Shown: piece after piece, positions 10,986-21,573 of the stretch
How positions within the stretch are numbered: position 1 is the stretch's first letter
Layout of the letters: each line of letters starts with the position of its first letter
Assembly (NCBI GenBank): GCA_030549205.1
Contig: JAUKTV010000016.1
Location: forward strand, 186,001 to 250,000
Direction: 5' to 3'
DNA: 64,000 bases
Source of the DNA: Apiosordaria backusii
Taxonomy: Eukaryota > Ascomycota > Sordariomycetes > Sordariales > Lasiosphaeriaceae
Notes under the pieces: generated by a model
What the model saw: only the letters and a program-made list of their open reading frames with translations
The model's database searches: none
Told to the model about the DNA's origin: nothing
Translations under genes and position numbers: made by a program

Positions 10986-13900
10986 TACCTTTTTAGATTA
11001 TAAGCTTTTATAAATAGGCTGACTTATTATAAGTTATAAATAAAGTTAAGTATTATATTCTTATAAATTAATAACTTATTTTCTTTATATAAATAAAGTT
11101 TATTATTAAATAATAAAGCTTTATAATTATAACTTTATAATAGTTATAACTTTACTTATAACCTTTTTTAAAACTTTATATTAAATATTATAAAGTTTAT
11201 TAGCATTACTTTCTTTTTTTCTTTTAATTACTATTATTACTATCGATTTCTTTTATTTACTATTTTTTTAAATAGTTATATAACTATTATAACCTTTAAT
11301 AAAAGTAAATTTATTACTTATATTTACATTATTAACGTTTATATTATTAAAATAAAGGCCACTATTCCTTTTTTATTTTTTATATTATCCTTATTTTCTT
11401 TAAAGACTTTTCTATTTATTTTATAAATTTAAAAAGCGCCTATTAAATTAAAAAAGAAAAAAAAAAAAAAAGGTCCTATCTTTTTTTATAAATTTATATA
11501 AATTATTTTATATATTTTACTATTCGATTGAATATATTTAACTTTAAATTAAATAATCCTATTTTCTATAAAAACGTTTTTTACTTTAATTATATTACCT
11601 TCTTTTTAAATAGTAAAAGCTTTAATAATTATATTATTAAATATAGTTTAATAAATTTATATTATTATTATTATATTATAAAGTATAGTTATATTTTTCT
11701 ATTACCTTTACTTATTAAGCTTTTTAATAAGCTTAAAAAGTACCTTACTTATAAAGTAAATATTATTAAATAATACTATATATATTTTTATAATTATATT
11801 TATATATTTAAAAGTATAGTTAATAAATTAATAGAATAAAAAAAGTTTATAAAAGATAGTATATTATTTATTAATTTTTATTTGGAAATTTATTAAATAG
11901 AAAGGTATTATAAAAGTTTAAAAGAAGATATTTATAATTTATACTTAAACCGAAATAAAAAGAAGTTCTTTTCTTTTTATTAAAAGTTCTTTAATATAAC
12001 CTTTTATTTATTAAAAATAAAGAACTTTTTAAATACTTCTATTTACTTTATTTATAAAACTTAAAGATTTTAATATCTTTATAATAAACTACTTTAATTA
12101 TAGTTTAATTAAATACTTTATATTATATTTTTTAAAGTAAAAAGAGAAGTAAAAGAAGAAGGAAAAAAAAAAAAAAGGTTCTTTAAAGAAAAAGAAAAAA
12201 AAGTAAGTATACTCTTTAAAGCTATTAAAAGAATTTATATAAAAAGATATAACTTTAATATTAAATTTATTATTTTATTTTTCTTTTATTTTATTTTATT
12301 AAAAGCTTTTAAACTTTTTAATTTATACTTTATACCGGGGCCTTATTTTTTACATTTAAAAAGATATTTTTATTATTATTCTTTTAAGTTATTAAATTTA
12401 TAAATAAATATCTTTATAATTTAAAAGCTTTTAAAAGTATTTAAATTTTTATTAAGTAAATTATTTAATAAAACTATTTATTAATATTTCTTTTATTAAT
12501 AAATAGGAAATTTTAAATAACCCTTTTTAATACTTTTAATAAACTTAGGTATTATAAATATTAATATAATAAAGCTTAATAATAATTTAATTATTATTAT
12601 TAATAATAAGTTAAATAGTTTATTAGTTATTATAATAAATATAGTAAACTCCTTTAAGGTTAAATTAAATATCTTTAAAAAACTATTTAAAAGTAATTAT
12701 CTTATAAATAACCGATAATAAAATAAAAAGCTTTATTTTAATTAATAAAGTAATTATATTATTTTAACAAATAGCTTTTTATAAGATTAAGCTTTTAAAT
12801 AATATTATTAAATATCTTTAAAAAGAATACTGTATTTTTAAATTATTAATAAAAGAAGTATTTATAGTAATAAAAAGTATTTATATTACCTCTTTTTTTT
12901 TATATTTTATAGTATAAAAGTATATAAAATAAAGGTATTAAATAATATACTATACTTTTTTAAAATACTTTAAATTAAAATTAATAAGGAATTGTAAAAG
13001 TATAGAAATTATATAAATAATATTAGCTTAAATTATAATTACTATATATAAAATAAAACCTATAAATTTTTAATATAGTTTAATATTTCTTTTATTAACT
13101 ATTTTAATAAACTTAATAAGCTTTTTAAAATTTAATAATATTAATAGTATAATTGAAATATTTATAAAGCTATATTTCTTTATAATTTTCTTAATATATT
13201 AATTATAATAAAGTTAAAGTTTTTCACTTTCTCTATCCTTTATTACCCTTACTTTTAAAAACTAACCAATGTCTTTTTATTTATATAAAGTATATACTTT
13301 CTTTAAACCTTTAATTATTTACTTTCTTTTTATTTAATAATTTTTATAGAAAAGTATTAAAATATTATTAATATAAAAAATAATTATAATCTATTTAATT
13401 AGATTTATAAAAAGGTAAGGTTTTTTAAAAATAGGGCTTAAACTTAATTTATTTAATATAGAAAAAAACTTTTAGTATTAAAGTAATAGTAAATCCTTTA
13501 AACTATAAAATATATTTTTAAATTTAAAAATTAAATCTTCGTTAATATTAAAGTCTTTAAGAAGTTTATAGAATACTACTTTTTACTTTAATCTTAATAT
13601 ATTAAAAAAAGCCTATATTATATTAAACTATTTATATTTTAAATTAAAATAAATAATTAAAACTATAATTATTTTAAAAATATAAGTAGTTAATATTATA
13701 ATATAAGTTAAATTAATATAATTAAAGTTTTAAAAATCTCTATAAATAATTATTTAAACTTTATACTTTTTAAACTAACTGTTTTTATCAAACTTATATA
13801 AAAATATTTATTTTAAAAATAAAGGTTAAAAGTATACTTTACTTTTTATAAAGTTTTTAAAATTTTTTAATTTACTATATTTTTATATTTAAGTTTAGTT

Positions 13901-16900
13901 ATTTATTTAAATTAAATATTAAAAGGATATTTTTTAAGTTCTTTTTAATTTTAAAAAATTAATTTAAAAAGCTAATTTCGATAAATATACCTTTTAAATA
14001 CTGTTTCTATCTTTTAATTAATATTTTATTATATTATTATTAAAAGAACTAAATAAAAAGTATAAAATTATTATTAATAATTAAGTATTATATAGTAATT
14101 AAAAGTATATATATTTATAAAAACCTTTTAAAAATATTAAAAATAAGCTTTTAAATTAAATACTATAAAATTTAATATTCTATATTTTATTTTTATCTTT
14201 ACTTTTTCTTTTACTTATTATTCTTTTACTTACTTTTTTATTATTATTACCTTAAATACTTTCTTTATTACTTTAAGTACTTTTTCTTTTACTATAATTT
14301 ATAGAATTAGGTTAATACTTTAAATTATTAATAGATTATATTTAAAGTACTTTAATTATTTATTAACCTATACTTTTAAATTAATAGTTTTTACTTTAAA
14401 AGTAGCTTTATTTTTATCCTTTATTTATTAAAAAAGGTCTTTATTAAGTACGATTTTTAAATTAAATAGCTTTTTTAAATTATATATTTTAATAATTAAT
14501 TTTATATTTTTATAATTAAAATTAATATTTAAATTATTATTTAAAAAATCTTTTAATATTTTTAAAAGCTTTATAAAAATATTATTATATTTTATAAAAG
14601 ACTAATTTAATACTGGTATTAATTTAAAGGTAAATAAGGGATTTTATTTACTATTAATTAATTTCGAAAGCCCTTAAATTACTGTAATTAATTAAAAATC
14701 TTTATTTTATTATTTAATAAAGTTAAGTAATTTCTTTTTTTTTAAGTCTTAATTAGTAATTAAAAAAGGCTTATCTTTTAAACTTTCGATACTATTAATA
14801 ATAAGTTTTAATAAAGCTTTTTTTATTATTAAAGGAACTTTTATAACGTTTTTAAAAATAAATAATTTAATAAGGTTAAAATTTAAAAAACGTATAAATT
14901 TAAAAACTTTCTTTATAATAATTAATAAAAGTACCTTCTTTTTTTTAATTTTTATATTAAAGAATATTGTTTTATTAAAAATAATATTATAAGTAGTAAA
15001 GACTTTTTTAAAAGTAAGAATTTAAATTTAATAAATATTTATAATTCTATAATTTATTAAATATTTAATATATACTTTTAAAAGCTTTTTAAAAGCTTTA
15101 TAATATAGATTTTTTTATAATCTTTATTTAAAAGATATATATAATAATTATATATATAAATACTACTTTAATTAAATTTAAAGTTTTATATAAGCTTTAA
15201 AGTAAATAAAAGTTTCTATTACTTTATTATTTATTAGAATTATAAATAAAGTAATTTAATAAAAGTATAAAAACTATACCTTTTATTTAAAAATTTTATA
15301 AAGAAATAAACTATTATTTATAAAATTTTTAATTAAAGTTTATAAAGGAAGTTAATTATAGTTTTTATAATAATATTTTTAATAATTAGTTTTTTTTTAA
15401 CTCTTTCGATTTACTTATTAGGTTCTTTTTAATATAATAGTGAATTTTTCAATTCGATTCTATTATCTATAGCTTAAATTTAAAAACTGGATTTTCTATA
15501 AAATAAAAATATATTAGGCTTATTATTAAAATATATTATATATATAAAAATATTAAATTATCTTTTAACTTAATTAATAAAGTTTATTAAAATGTTAAAT
15601 ACTTTAATATAGGTTTTATAAGTAAGTAAAAATATCTATAGATTATTATTATATTTATTAATTATAATAAAAGCCTATTAAAAGTTATTATAAGCTTTTT
15701 TAAATTTAAATAGATTTTAAATAATATATTAAAATAAATAAAAGAAGTAGTTTAATAAGGTTTTTTTTTGAAATAACTTATATAGTATATATTTAAAAGT
15801 AATATTTATATTAAATCTTTTATATTTTATTAATTTTAATATTTTAAGCCCTTTTTATTAAATAATTTAAAGCTTTAATTTTAAAATATTTAATTTATAT
15901 ATATTAAAGTACTTTAAAGTTTTTTTAAAGTTTTAAAAGATTTAATAATAAATAATAAAGGTGTTTTTTAAAAGTATTAAAGATAGTATTAGAGATTAAT
16001 AGTTAATAAATAGTTTTTAATAAATTTAAAGAAGTATTATATATAAAATAAAGTAAATAGTAAAAAGAAAGAGAAGTAAATTTAAAGAAAATTAAATCTT
16101 TATAAACTTTTAATTTTTTAATTTTAATAAAGTTAAATATTTCTATTTTATAATATAAAGCTTTATTTAAATTATAATATTATATCCTATATACTTTTAA
16201 ATATTCTTTAAAAATAATATTAATATAAAAACCTTTAATAATAAAAACTTCTTTTAAAATAAAATTAATTAACCTACTTTCCTTTATTAATATATCCTTA
16301 AATATATATTTTCTATACTTATAAATAAAGAAAGAAGTAGTGTTAGCTTTTATAAATTACTTTTTAAAGTAAAATTTATAAATATTAAATATTAACCGCT
16401 TTTTAAAATTAACAATATATATATTAAAGTAATTATTATAAATAGTAAAAGTAAGAAGTAGGTATTAATTAAAAGTAATATTAATAATAAAAAAGAAATC
16501 GATTACTTTATTAATAATATTATAAAGGTTTTTAAAAATAAAGGAATTAATAATAATAGTTATTAAAGTTTTAAAAAGTTTAAAAGTTAATAAAAAAGAA
16601 AGGAAAAGAAAAGAAAAGCTTTTTAAAATTTACTATTTAACGGTATTATTTTATTAAAATTGCTTTTACTTTAAGTAAGTAAATAAATAATTTATAATAT
16701 CTTTATAAGTATTTATAGGAATATAAGGCGTTTTAATTATTTTAAAAGTTTTATTAGTAAAAGCGAACTTTAAATAAAAGTATTTTTTAAATATTTAAAA
16801 ATAAAAATATAGGCTATATTCTTTATTAAAAAGCTTATATAGATAATTATAGTCTTTTTTAAAGTTCTTTAAAGTATTAAAATAGTATAAATTACTTTAA

Positions 16901-17131
16901 TTAAAAGTATTATTATTAATAATAAAGAAATAGGCGTCTTTAAACTTTATTTAAAAGCTTTTATCGGTAATATAATTATAAAAAAATTAGTTAATTTATT
17001 AAAAAAAGAAAGTAAATAAGTTTATTATTTCTTACTTTATAATTTAAAAGCGGCAATTTTAAACTTACTTTATAATAAAATAAGCTTATATTATATTTAA
17101 AAAAGTATAGATTATAAAGTTTTTTAAAACC
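10986..17131. other. AT-rich RIP-mutated retroelement interior, left part
   Basis: About 6.1 kb composed almost entirely of A and T, with short frames only. Apparent ORFs here (for example 11528-11773) are low-complexity Phe/Asn/Lys/Ile strings and are not genes. No RNA gene or conserved protein motif survives. Confidence 0.8.
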
Positions 17132-17810
17132 TGTTGAAATACAGCACTTAGTTGTGGACTTTACAGTGTATTTTGGCCTGTAACCTACAGGGCTAACAAC
17201 AACCAATGGCTTAGAATCACAGCGCTCACCAACACTCTGCCACGGCAATCGCAGTGGTCTTCGGACCCCTGAAGCAGCCCGAAGCCCCGGGCGGTTAACG
17301 CACTGCAACAGTGAAACGTTAGCGCCCTGCACCCTGTAAACGGCTTCCTGCTAGCGCACTCAACAGTCAGACTTGGCTGGCCGGCCAAGTCTGCAGCTAG
17401 CGGACTCAACGGGCATCCAGGCCCTGCAGCTAGCGGACTCAACGGGCATTCAGGCCCTGCAGCTAGCGGACTCAACGGGCATTCGGGCCCTGCAACGGAG
17501 AGAGGTTCGGAGAGCGATACAGGGCCGAAGACCTATAATAGGTCTTGTCCCTCGCGACTGTTCACTGTGATATTTTCCTAGCTAATAAGTCAATTCAATA
17601 TACTGGTTCACCACATCTTACAGTGCCTCACAAGCCTATGTTACAGTGTCTACCTTCTATATATTGCAGGGCATCGCTCCTGTAATCCATATTCCTTCAG
17701 TGCCCAGCCACTGTCGTATGCTGCAGACAAAGCCCTCTTCGATCTCAGTGTTCTGCGCCGTTCCCTGCACAGGTCTATACCTATAGGCCTGTGAGACACC
17801 TATCTCAACA
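17132..17810. mobile_element. Solo LTR (679 bp) with 5-bp target duplication, inserted after RIP
   Basis: A GC-normal island inside the AT-rich block. It begins TGTTGAAATACAG and ends CTATCTCAACA, giving a perfect 6-bp terminal inverted repeat (TGTTGA/TCAACA). AAACC flanks it directly on both sides (17127-17131 and 17811-17815). These are the features of an LTR left by recombination between the two LTRs of a retrotransposon. The absence of RIP shows that it entered after the host element was mutated, or that it escaped because it is single-copy. Its family is not recognised. It contains a 33-bp tandem repeat. Confidence 0.85.
17393..17491. repeat. 33-bp tandem repeat, three copies, inside the solo LTR
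   Basis: Three head-to-tail copies (17393-17425, 17426-17458, 17459-17491) of a 33-bp unit starting GCAGCTAGCGGACTCAACGG, with one or two substitutions between copies. A degenerate partial copy lies just upstream near 17350. The period is a multiple of three, so a short ORF reads through it as an 11-residue repeat. I regard that as incidental in an LTR. Confidence 0.85.
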
Positions 17811-18247
17811 AAACCTTTAAAAGGTTATATATTTTTATTTAATTAAAAGTATTAGCTTATTTAAAGTACTATTAACTAGGGTTATTTTTTTTTTAATTTA
17901 TTTTAAAAAGTATTATAGTATATTATTTTTAAAGTTTAATTTAAAAATAAGTTAATATTAAAGTTAATATATACTATAAGTAATAAATATAATATTATAA
18001 AATTAATTCGGTTAGTTTTAAAAAGGAAGGTTTTATAAAAGAGGAAGTTAGTATTAAAGTATTAAAAGTTTTATTAACGTTTTTATTAGTACTTTTTTTT
18101 ATTCTTTTATTACTTTTTTATTTTAATTAATTTTTAAAATTAATAGAACCTTTAGAAATCGTTATAGGAAAAGTGCTTTTAATAAAGTTAATAAATAGAA
18201 TATTAAATAGAAAGGTTATAGATAAGTTTATTTAAATAAATAAAGTA
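17811..18247. other. AT-rich retroelement interior between the two nested insertions
   Basis: A remnant of the RIP-mutated LTR element separating the solo LTR from the Fot1-type transposon. Nothing else is recognisable. Confidence 0.7.
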
Positions 18248-18294
18248 ACGTATATTATAAGCGAGTGACCCATATAAGCGAGTGACCCACTTCC
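18248..18294 (+). repeat. Left terminal inverted repeat of the Fot1-type transposon
   Basis: 47 bp, identical to the reverse complement of 20063-20109. It contains two tandem copies of a 17-bp unit (ATAAGCGAGTGACCCA plus one base). Confidence 0.95.
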
Positions 18295-18345
18295 TTCGTG
18301 ACATGACACCTTCGCACTCAACAACAATTTCCTCAACCATCCAAG

Positions 18346-20019
18346 ATGCCTTCTAATTCAAATGAAGCCCACATAATTTTAGCCCTCCAAGCGCTTCAAA
18401 ACGACAAGAATCTAAGCGAACGAGCCGCAGCCAAGATCTATGGAGTCGATCGTAAGACTCTAGGGCGTCGGCGCGCTGGCCGGCCTGCACGACGCGATAC
18501 TACGCCCAAATCGAAGAAGCTCACTCAATCCGAAGAGGATGCTATTGTTCAATACGTTATTGAGCTATGTGCGCGAGCTTTTCCACCAAGATTACGTGGT
18601 GTGGAAGATATGGCCAACCAACTGCTACGCGTACGCGACGCGCCCCCTGTTGGCAAGCTCTGGGCACACAACTTCGTCAAACGCCAGCCACAGCTCCGTA
18701 CGCGTTTTACGCGTAGATACGACTACCAGAGGGCCAAGTGTGAGGATCCAAAGGTCATTAGCGAGTGGTTCGCGCTTGGGCGGAACACTAAGGCTAAGTA
18801 CGGTATCGTGGATGACGATGTTTACAACTTCGACGAGACTGGGTTTATGATGGGTATTATCTTCGCGGGCATGGTAGTTACGACCTCAGACGGCTTTAGC
18901 AAGGCGAAACTGGCCCAGCCTGGCAACCGCGAATGGGCAACGGTGATCCAGGGAGTCAATGCCCTCGGCTGGGCCATCCCTCCTTTCATCATCTTAGCCG
19001 CGCAGTACCACCTTGCCAACTGGTATACCGAGTGCAACCTACCGTCTACCTGGCGCATCGCAACCACCGATAATGGCTGGACTACCAATGCGGTAGGCCT
19101 AGATTGGATCAAGCACTTCGACTATTACACAGCGTCTCGCACAAAGGGCAAATACCGGTTATTGATCCTCGACGGCCACGAAAGCCACCACTCGACCGAA
19201 TTCGAGCGCCACTGCCAGCAGAACAATATTATTACGCTCTGCATGCCTCCACACTCCTCCCACCTCCTTCAGCCACTCGATGTTGGCTGCTTTGGGCCGC
19301 TAAAACAGGCGTACGGTCGCCAGATCGAGGACTTGATGCGCATGCATATCAACCACATAAGCAAGCTCGAGTTCCTCTATGCCTTCCGCGAGGCCTTCTT
19401 CGCCTCTATAACGGAGAAGAATATACAGGGTGGCTTTGCGGGTGCTGGCCTTGTGCCATACGATCCAGAGAAGGTGCTTTCTAAGCTGGATGTAAAGCTT
19501 CGTACGCCAACACCTCCAAACTCACGGCCCGGCACTGCACAACCTTGGGTCTCCCAAACACCACACAACCCTCGAGAAGCCAACTCACAGTCAACGCTCA
19601 TTAAGACTCGCATTACTAACCATCAAAATAGCTCCCCGACTTCAATGTTGGCTGCGGTAGACCAGCTTACTAAGGGTACAACGGCTATAATGCACCAAGT
19701 GGCTCTCCTTCGTGCAGAGGTCTCTTCGCTCCGTAAGGCCAATGAGGCACTAAGCAAACGCCGGAGAGCCAAAAAAACACGTGTGAGGCTTGGAGGGTCA
19801 CTTACTATACAAGAGGCACAGGATCTACTGGATCAGAAGGCCGTGGATAGGGAGGGAGTGCAAGAAACGCAGCCGGATAGTAGTAATGCAGGGGGAGATC
19901 GTGCGAGGGTTCGGTGCTGTGGTGTGTGCGGCAAGCCTGGCCATAACGTGCGCACTTGCCAGGAGGCTGGGGAATCATCTGATTCAGCCGTTTCTAATAT
20001 AATTGTAGTTGCTTCCTAG
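18346..20019 (+). CDS. Pogo/Fot1-type transposase with C-terminal zinc knuckle
   Basis: Intronless 557-residue protein, with its ATG 52 nt inside the left inverted repeat. The order of domains is as follows. A Psq-type helix-turn-helix covers residues about 5-45 (LSERAAAKIYGVDRKTLGRR). A CENP-B/Tc5-type DNA-binding domain covers about 60-130 (GKLWAHNFVKRQPQLRTRFT). A DDE_1 nuclease follows, whose acidic residues fall in YNFDETGF (first Asp about residue 163), LLILDGHESHHS (second) and SSHLLQPLDVGCF (third). After these comes a Lys/Arg-rich linker and a coiled stretch. The protein ends with a CCHC zinc knuckle (CGVCGKPGHNVRTC, about residues 526-539), common in fungal members. All three catalytic acidic positions appear present. 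It would cut and paste the element in the nucleus. Confidence 0.95.
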   Translation: MPSNSNEAHIILALQALQNDKNLSERAAAKIYGVDRKTLGRRRAGRPARRDTTPKSKKLTQSEEDAIVQYVIELCARAFPPRLRGVEDMANQLLRVRDAPPVGKLWAHNFVKRQPQLRTRFTRRYDYQRAKCEDPKVISEWFALGRNTKAKYGIVDDDVYNFDETGFMMGIIFAGMVVTTSDGFSKAKLAQPGNREWATVIQGVNALGWAIPPFIILAAQYHLANWYTECNLPSTWRIATTDNGWTTNAVGLDWIKHFDYYTASRTKGKYRLLILDGHESHHSTEFERHCQQNNIITLCMPPHSSHLLQPLDVGCFGPLKQAYGRQIEDLMRMHINHISKLEFLYAFREAFFASITEKNIQGGFAGAGLVPYDPEKVLSKLDVKLRTPTPPNSRPGTAQPWVSQTPHNPREANSQSTLIKTRITNHQNSSPTSMLAAVDQLTKGTTAIMHQVALLRAEVSSLRKANEALSKRRRAKKTRVRLGGSLTIQEAQDLLDQKAVDREGVQETQPDSSNAGGDRARVRCCGVCGKPGHNVRTCQEAGESSDSAVSNIIVVAS

Positions 20020-20062
20020 TGTTGTTGCGGTATAATTGAGGATAGTTTGTTACGGTGTGGTG

Positions 20063-20109
20063 GGAAGTGGGTCACTCGCTTATATGGGTCACTCGCTTAT
20101 AATATACGT
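20063..20109 (-). repeat. Right terminal inverted repeat of the Fot1-type transposon
   Basis: Perfect 47-bp inverted copy of 18248-18294, followed by the target TA at 20110-20111. Confidence 0.95.
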
Positions 20110-20462
20110 TATATAAAAACTTAAATTCCTTATTAATATAAAAATTAAACTATTTAATAAGTTTAATATAGTTTTTATAAGTTAATTAAATATTAAAATC
20201 TTTATTAAAAAGTATAGGATTAAAAGCGATATTAAATTAATTAAAATTAATAAGCTTTTAAATATTAAGGAGCGTAGTTTAAAATTTAAAGAAAGTATAT
20301 TAATAATATTACTTTTTAATAAAAGTAAGTAATAATTTAATAATAGTAGTTTTAATAAATATAATTATCGATTAATAAAGAGGTAGTAGGCTTTAAAAAG
20401 TAAATAAAAAGATTAAATTAATATAATTAAGCTTAATTAAAAAATGTTAGGCTTATAATTGT
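20110..20462. other. AT-rich retroelement interior, right part
   Basis: RIP-mutated sequence between the Fot1-type element and the right LTR. There is no coding content. Confidence 0.7.
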
Positions 20463-20664
20463 TAAGTATTAGAATTTAAATAGTTAATTTAAAGTATATA
20501 ATTAAATTTGTAATATTATTTAATAAAAGAAAAGGTTTAAAAAGGAATGTATAATAAGATATTTATTTAAAAAGAGCTTGTAATCTAAATGCCAAGCTTA
20601 TTAGAGCCCTGCTTCCACCTTAACTAAGTGCAACCCTTAAATCCTACCCTGTTCTCACTCTACA
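20463..20664. repeat. Right LTR of the RIP-degenerated retrotransposon
   Basis: A 202-bp direct repeat of 10784-10985. Its inner end is mutated (TAAGTATTAG against TGAGTGCTGG in the left copy). Its outer end is unmutated, ending CTGTTCTCACTCTACA. This mirrors the left copy. Confidence 0.85.
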
Positions 20665-20725
20665 GAACATAATTCAAGTTTCTTGTATATCACGCACCCT
20701 TGAACAGGCGACGGGTCCTCTACCG

Positions 20726-21518
20726 TCACGCCTCAGCCACTGTTCTTACTTGCTCAATCACCTTGGCCAGACGCACCACGCCCTCGTTCATAGCCTCCTC
20801 AGACTCCCATGCATAGCTCAACCTAATATGTTTTAAGGTACTCAACTGAAACCTCTTCGGAATCTTCCGGGACACTCCGAAGCTTCCCCCTGAAGCCAAC
20901 ATCTTCAAACATGCGGCAGGCAAGGAAATAGGTCGGGGCGACCATCCAAACCGCATGAGTCCAGTTTGGATCGGTGAATCTTTGGATCATGTTGACCAAG
21001 CCAGCACTCGCCCCGCCGGTAATCATCAGCCGAGACGGCGAAATACCGCCAGGCCTTGGGTAGAAGGAAGAGAGCAGACGTGCCAAACCCTGAAGCATTG
21101 GGGGGTAGCCTCCTGGAGGATGGTACTGCATGACATCCCGTGCCGCCGACGTGTCACTGAGGATGGTGGATGCAGCGTCGTGTAGTTGCTGGACTGGAAT
21201 GAGAGACGGATTCGGCCATCCTCGTTGCAGGTTTATTGGATATTTCTCGGGCCAGTCACAGCCGTTGCCATGGACGAAATGCGGGGGCTTTTGGGGTCGG
21301 CAGGTCGGTGGGAGGGAGAGAAGGGAGGGTGCGTCGTGCAGACCGACTCTGAAGAACCTTCGAATGGAAATGGCGCCGACGGATACGAGAAAAAGCGTGG
21401 GGGACCATCCTACTACAGACCGAGACAGGAGCCATGGCGCGTGAAGTGCTGAGGAAAGAGGAATGAATTTTATCCTTTCTGCGGGCATCAGGTCGCCCGA
21501 GAAGAACTTGCTTGACAA
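20726..21518 (-). pseudogene. PLP-dependent aminotransferase (class I/II) with internal deletion
   Basis: The N-terminal part of a fold-type I aminotransferase is clear: INLQRGWPNPSLIP, then MQYHPPGGYPPMLQGLARLL, then RLMITGGASAGL and the PTYFLACRMFEDVGF segment, up to EVSVEYLK. At about 20830-20838 the frame hits a stop. In the next frame the family's extreme C-terminus begins at once (HIRLSYAWESEEAMNEGVV) and runs to the stop at 20726. The middle of the protein, which carries the PLP-binding lysine, is missing, by my estimate about 180-230 residues. The gene cannot encode a working enzyme. It starts 62 bp beyond the right LTR of the degenerate retroelement. The start codon is uncertain; the family-like region begins near 21260. 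Confidence 0.8.
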
Positions 21519-21573
21519 TGTCAGGTGGTGCGCATCTGCGGTTGCACTCAGACAATTGATAATTGCCTTGTGA

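Larger units (their letters stand above)
18248..20109 (+). mobile_element. Intact pogo/Fot1-type DNA transposon
   Basis: 1,862 bp bounded by 47-bp perfect terminal inverted repeats (18248-18294 and 20063-20109) starting ACGTATATTATAAGCGAGTG. TA flanks both ends (18246-18247 and 20110-20111), as expected for Tc1/mariner-superfamily insertion at TA. Each inverted repeat contains two copies of a 17-bp direct repeat with core ATAAGCGAGTGACCCA, probably transposase-binding sites. The single internal gene is full length and uninterrupted. Base composition is normal, so the element has not undergone RIP although it sits in a RIP-destroyed host element. It could still be active. Confidence 0.95.
10784..20664. 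mobile_element. RIP-degenerated LTR retrotransposon (9.9 kb with nested insertions)
   Basis: Two 202-bp direct repeats bound the block, at 10784-10985 and 20463-20664. Their outer ends are TG and CA, as in LTRs. A hand alignment finds about 36 differences, all transitions, which is the mark of RIP. The interior is extremely AT-rich, with no surviving ORF or recognisable gag/pol motif. Subtracting the nested solo LTR and the Fot1-type transposon leaves about 7.3 kb, a normal size for a Gypsy- or Copia-type element. I cannot tell which type it is, nor its orientation. The 5-bp flanks (GATAT left, GAACA right) do not match, so no target duplication is visible. Confidence 0.85.

Noticed and set aside
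11528..11773. 81-codon ORF in the AT-rich block
   Set aside because: Low-complexity Phe/Asn/Tyr/Lys translation of RIP-mutated sequence; no coding character.
17373..17570. Short ORF with an 11-residue repeat across the solo LTR
   Set aside because: It arises only because the 33-bp tandem repeat is a multiple of three; it lies within a well-bounded LTR.
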